Positions 61,038 through 64,000 of a DNA stretch of 64,000 bases are shown here, piece after piece; the first letter of the stretch is position 1, and each line of letters starts with the position of its first letter. A program made the position numbers and the translations under genes. The notes beneath the pieces were generated by a model that was not told where the DNA came from, did no database searches, and saw only the letters and a program-made list of their open reading frames with translations. Source of the stretch: Butyrivibrio sp. MC2013 (lineage in GTDB: Bacteria > Bacillota > Clostridia > Lachnospirales > Lachnospiraceae); assembly GCF_000424585.1 (NCBI RefSeq), contig NZ_AUKE01000009.1, forward strand, positions 86,253-150,252. Direction: 5' to 3'.

Positions 61038-62297
61038 TTATCTCTTTCCGTTAATTATCCTCATACACGCACTCAATGCAGTTTCGGTTCGCTTTTGTGC
61101 ATAATCCGGTCTTGTTCCCGTAAATGCATTCAAGGAATAATCGTCATTCAGACCAAAAGTTGCAGAAAATCTGAATAACAATCCTGTATTATCCAGAGAT
61201 GCAATAACAGGTGTCGTGCCCATACCGTCTCCTCTTGTCATTTTTCCGACCAGGGTCGCCCAACCTGATTTCTTACAAAAAACAGCGAATTCATCAGCAC
61301 TGGAATACGTCTCATTGCCAATTAATACCCATCTTCTGATTCCGCTATATTGATTTATCGCGCCATCAAAATCTATTTTATTTTCAGTCTTGTATATCAT
61401 TTCAAGGCTTGTCTGGTTCTTAAGCTCTGTTTTTTCATCAGTAGGCAAAGGAACAAAATCAAAATAGGTATTATCCAGAAAATATGATTTCATCATCGGA
61501 GAATCAGAAATATAGTAATTCCAGGAACAGGAATACGATCCTCCCAGCGGTTCAACAATATTGCGTGCCCAATACAATGTGTTTCCACCACTATTGGCAG
61601 TGATATCAATAACGATATTTTCTACATCGGATCCGGATGATATCAGGTCATCAAGATAGTTTGTAATAACATTTTGATCTCTGTCATCTGTCAGGAACGA
61701 ATAGTATTTGAAATAAGCAATGCTTCCGGCTGTATAATAATCACAATCAACCTGAGGAATGCTGTCATAAGCAGATTCCTCAGAATGACCGTTCAACAGT
61801 TCAGTATAGGTCAATGTGGACTGAGGTCGACTTACTGCCTGCAGCCATGGTGTTATTTGTTCATTATTGTTATCAGACATCATTTGAAGATAATAATTAT
61901 ACAGATCATTATCTATCACAGACAGATGAGCAGAATTGTGCAGTTCCCGGCAGCATGTGCTCAAAACCTCATATAAATCATTCACATCGCTGTCTGAATT
62001 AATCTTCGCCAATCCCTCTGCCATTATCTCATCAAGATCATAGTACTGGCTGATATAGTCGTAATAGGGATAATTCTCTCTTAAAACATTCCAAAACTGG
62101 TTATAGTCTTCCGTTAATTCCTCGATTGAAAATGAACTTTTTGTAGCGATATCATCATCAGAAAGAAGCTGAGAATTAGAGGATCTAATGAAAAAACACA
62201 AGAACAAAAGGACAACTCCAAAACGAATTGCCCTTCTATTCTTCATGCATTCAAACATGCTTAACACTTGTTCTCTTTGATGGACATGGCATCTCAT
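61038..62297 (-). CDS. Membrane-anchored S41-type (C-terminal-processing) protease
   Basis: A 419-aa protein with one N-terminal membrane segment (about residues 24-40) and an extracytoplasmic peptidase S41 fold. NIVIDITANSGGNTLYW matches the DLRxNxGG strand of S41. NETYSSADEFAVF (S332/S333) matches the catalytic serine block, and GKMTRGDGMGTTPV the region after it. No PDZ domain is evident. The ATG overlaps the precursor stop (ATGA, 62297-62294), showing translational coupling. It is a good candidate for the enzyme that trims or senses the mature peptide, or that gives self-protection. Confidence 0.78.
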   Translation of the reverse strand: MRCHVHQREQVLSMFECMKNRRAIRFGVVLLFLCFFIRSSNSQLLSDDDIATKSSFSIEELTEDYNQFWNVLRENYPYYDYISQYYDLDEIMAEGLAKINSDSDVNDLYEVLSTCCRELHNSAHLSVIDNDLYNYYLQMMSDNNNEQITPWLQAVSRPQSTLTYTELLNGHSEESAYDSIPQVDCDYYTAGSIAYFKYYSFLTDDRDQNVITNYLDDLISSGSDVENIVIDITANSGGNTLYWARNIVEPLGGSYSCSWNYYISDSPMMKSYFLDNTYFDFVPLPTDEKTELKNQTSLEMIYKTENKIDFDGAINQYSGIRRWVLIGNETYSSADEFAVFCKKSGWATLVGKMTRGDGMGTTPVIASLDNTGLLFRFSATFGLNDDYSLNAFTGTRPDYAQKRTETALSACMRIINGKR

Positions 62298-62494
62298 AAA
62301 GTATCATATATGTTGGGATTACCACTCGGAACATCCCCTGCCTCTGTACGACAGCCACAGCCATATGCTTTTGTAGCACACTGAGTAATGCACAGCCATT
62401 CACAAGATCCGTAATTAGGCAGACATGGATCACCCCATCCAGTTGTCGACACACCTGGAGCAATGAGTCTTTGCGGTTCAACAATAAACTTCAT
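62294..62494 (-). CDS. Six-cysteine RiPP precursor candidate, 66 aa
   Basis: A very strong AAGGAGGG precedes ATG 62494, inside the end of the radical SAM gene. Residues 1-20 (MKFIVEPQRLIAPG...) look like a leader. The core has cysteines at 24, 31, 35, 39, 46 and 48 (spacing C-x6-C-x3-C-x3-C-x6-C-x-C), then a polar tail ending near NIYDTL. There is no classical signal peptide. It is a likely substrate for thioether or other C-linked crosslinks by the adjacent radical SAM/SPASM enzyme. The spacing is not that of SCIFF peptides; the N-terminus recalls Clo7bot-like clostridial Cys peptides, but the match is weak. Confidence 0.72.
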   Translation of the reverse strand: MKFIVEPQRLIAPGVSTTGWGDPCLPNYGSCEWLCITQCATKAYGCGCRTEAGDVPSGNPNIYDTL

Positions 62495-63800
62495 TTTGTT
62501 CCCTCCTTTTTGAGTCTTGTTGTTTTTGCAACATTATCTTGGCAATTTTAGTTATATACTTTCTATGGATATCACTCATAGTAAAGCATCTGTCTGACAC
62601 ACCATTATATATTTCATAAGGGCAACCTCCCATGCATATGGGTAGCAACTTGCAAATACTACATCTTTCATCTGCAGTAGGATCATTTTTTAAGTAAACA
62701 ATTTCCTTTGACAGATTTCGCAAATTACTATTTATATTTCCTATAGACATTTCAGGACATCCTATATCCGACCAACATTTATACATCTCACCATCAGATG
62801 CAATTACAAATCCATTACACGAATCAGCAACGCACACATTTCCACGCAAAACTGGGTATTTAGAACAATATTGCCGATTATCCGCATTCTTATCATAAAA
62901 TTGCTCCTCAAAAAGCAGGAATTCCTGACAACTAAAACAACTACTTGACCGGAAGCATCCTTTCTTGTTTTTTATTGGTGCAGGATAGACTGTCACATTA
63001 GTAAAGGCACTATTCCTAAACCGACTCAAAACATCAACTGCTGCATTTAGATCTCGCTTATCAGAATTAACTCTTACGGAAATATGTTTCAAAAAAGGCG
63101 CAGCACCAAATATATTATTTATAATAACAGTATACGTTCCCTCGCCGGACAATAGTGGACGATTAATATTATGCTGCTGTTCACTACCATCAATAGTCAC
63201 TTGACAATCAGTAATTTGACACTTTGCTAAGCGTTTGGCATTTTCCTCAGTAAGTAGATATCCGTTGGTAATAATTCCTGCAGAATATGAGATATTGTGT
63301 TCATGCGATATTTGTATAAACTGATTTGACAGTCGTTCAATCACATCAAGTGCCAGTAACGGCTCGCCGCCGTACCAGCTAACGTGAAATGTTTTTATAT
63401 CATTTGCTTTCAAAAGAACAAAATTGATAATGGACTCTATCGTTTTCCTGTCCATCATACATGATGAGTATTTGTCTTTTTCATAACAGTAGATACACCT
63501 AAAGTTACAGTCAGCTGTTGGTGCTATGGTTAGTCCCAAATGCGAAGAAGAATATCTTGATTGCAACATAGAATGACGAATAATACTTAATTCGTCCACG
63601 TCATCCTCGATTATAAATCCTCCATGTCGTAGTTGATCTAATAGTCCCTCATCTATATACATTGTATTGTCGTGTTCAAATAAGAGATAATCATCATATT
63701 CTTCATGTGACATCAATGCCAGAGAATTACTCATCGAATTATACGCTATATAATTTGCGCCATCTAAGTCATAAAAGAAATTGTAAAATGATGTTTTCAT
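62478..63800 (-). CDS. Radical SAM/SPASM peptide maturase
   Basis: A 440-aa enzyme from ATG 63800 (GGGGG seven bases upstream; the frame is open to 63857). The radical SAM cluster motif CNFRCIYCYE puts cysteines at 98, 102 and 105. WYGGEPLL and IITNGYLL follow as expected. The C-terminal SPASM/twitch part is cysteine-rich (CVADSCNGF, YKCWSDIGC, CSICKLLPICMGGCPY) and would hold auxiliary [4Fe-4S] clusters. The N-terminal about 90 residues resemble the precursor-binding region of sactionine/ranthipeptide-type maturases. Its 3' end overlaps the precursor gene by 17 bp, so both are translated in step. Confidence 0.88.
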   Translation of the reverse strand: MKTSFYNFFYDLDGANYIAYNSMSNSLALMSHEEYDDYLLFEHDNTMYIDEGLLDQLRHGGFIIEDDVDELSIIRHSMLQSRYSSSHLGLTIAPTADCNFRCIYCYEKDKYSSCMMDRKTIESIINFVLLKANDIKTFHVSWYGGEPLLALDVIERLSNQFIQISHEHNISYSAGIITNGYLLTEENAKRLAKCQITDCQVTIDGSEQQHNINRPLLSGEGTYTVIINNIFGAAPFLKHISVRVNSDKRDLNAAVDVLSRFRNSAFTNVTVYPAPIKNKKGCFRSSSCFSCQEFLLFEEQFYDKNADNRQYCSKYPVLRGNVCVADSCNGFVIASDGEMYKCWSDIGCPEMSIGNINSNLRNLSKEIVYLKNDPTADERCSICKLLPICMGGCPYEIYNGVSDRCFTMSDIHRKYITKIAKIMLQKQQDSKRREQNEVYC

Positions 63801-63839
63801 AACCATCCCCCAAAAGCCAAAGATATTCTCCGTGTATTT

Positions 63840-63868
63840 ATTGTATATAATTGGCAAGTTATAGTAAA
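63840..63868 (-). promoter_or_regulatory. Promoter of the radical SAM peptide operon
   Basis: On the minus strand TTTACT (63868-63863), a 17-bp spacer and TACAAT (63845-63840) lie 40 bp before the maturase ATG. Confidence 0.7.
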
Positions 63869-63934
63869 GAATTTATTTTAAAAGTATAACTCCGACATAC
63901 TTCAACGTTACTGTTCAGACCCCAACTTGAGATA

Positions 63935-63981
63935 AAAATACCGGTGATCTAGACTTTTATCAGTCGGACCACCGGTATTTT
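63935..63981. terminator. Bidirectional terminator at the right edge
   Basis: AAAATACCGGTG (63935-63946) pairs with CACCGGTATTTT (63970-63981), with a further inner TCTAGAC/GTC pairing. A- and T-runs on the two sides suit both strands. It separates the peptide operon from what lies beyond. Confidence 0.85.
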
Positions 63982-64000
63982 CTATCAAATATCTCTGACA

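Noticed and set aside
61674..62002. Two plus-strand frames (about 60-100 codons) opposite the S41 protease
   Set aside because: No RBS or motif; antisense shadows of the protease gene.
62251..62484. Alternative 77-codon frame over the six-Cys precursor
   Set aside because: It has no RBS, whereas the other frame has AAGGAGGG and ATGA coupling to the protease gene.
1..64000. tRNA and rRNA genes, prophage structural genes, replication origin
   Set aside because: Looked for cloverleaf-type arrangements, rRNA cores, phage modules and DnaA-box clusters by eye; none was found.

Overview
The window looks like a chromosomal segment from a low-to-moderate GC Firmicute of the class Clostridia, most likely a Lachnospiraceae gut or rumen bacterium (Butyrivibrio/Pseudobutyrivibrio-like). 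This is inferred from the divIC-tilS-hpt-ftsH order, strong AGGAGG-type ribosome binding sites, frequent TTG/GTG starts, anaerobe functions (flavodiiron protein, early-cobalt cobalamin pathway, CbiK), a GH13/GH16 carbohydrate repertoire and SigA-type promoters. No rRNA, tRNA or CRISPR array was seen.

Layout. 1-12.6 kb is housekeeping: the end of divIC, then tilS, hpt, ftsH, a cytoplasmic GH13 amylase, class II fructose-bisphosphate aldolase, greA, larC, an LCP-family protein and a flavodiiron protein. 12.8-18.3 kb is a capsule-export control operon (CpsB phosphatase, CpsC, CpsD tyrosine kinase). It also encodes a sortase-like lipoprotein that has lost its catalytic His and Cys, a secreted protein with an internal LPQTG, and a second, diverged LCP protein. 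18.3-21 kb holds a small inverted-repeat element, hslO, and a ~595-bp imperfect palindrome filling the gap between the convergent genes hslO and a metallophosphoesterase gene. 21.2-25.6 kb has a HigBA-like toxin-antitoxin pair whose toxin is interrupted by an in-frame TGA, then pseF, mnmA and two AT-rich genes of unknown function.

25.7-47.1 kb is one very large cobalamin operon behind a cobalamin riboswitch. It holds a lipoprotein-type CbiK, an accessory lipoprotein, a BtuF/BtuC transporter and a BtuD::CbiD fusion. These are followed by CbiF::CbiG, CbiH, CbiJ, CbiE::CbiT, CbiA, CbiC, CbiP, a Cys-rich small protein, CobT, two complementary CobU-like proteins, CobS, a CobC-type phosphatase, CbiB and CobD. 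CbiL is not in the window. Most genes overlap or nearly touch, and TTGA/GTGA/ATGA stop-start overlaps suggest translational coupling.

47-55 kb carries a GNAT acetyltransferase, a histone-H1-like Lys/Ala-rich protein fused to a helix-turn-helix, a TtcA-like thiolase, small membrane proteins, a secreted GH16-crystallin-ricin glucanase and a LacI-sensor/degenerate-GGDEF protein.

55.2-64 kb is an accessory island rich in peptide-natural-product signals. One minus-strand operon encodes an HPr-kinase-like protein, a 67-aa precursor candidate and an asparagine-synthetase-like cyclase, resembling paeninodin-type lasso clusters but without the usual RRE/protease/exporter. A divergent 35-aa peptide gene has its own promoter and terminator. 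An IS transposase and IS66-like debris follow. A second minus-strand operon encodes a radical SAM/SPASM maturase, a 66-aa six-cysteine precursor and an S41-type protease, with overlapping reading frames. The two peptide operons and the long palindrome are the parts most likely to be undescribed.
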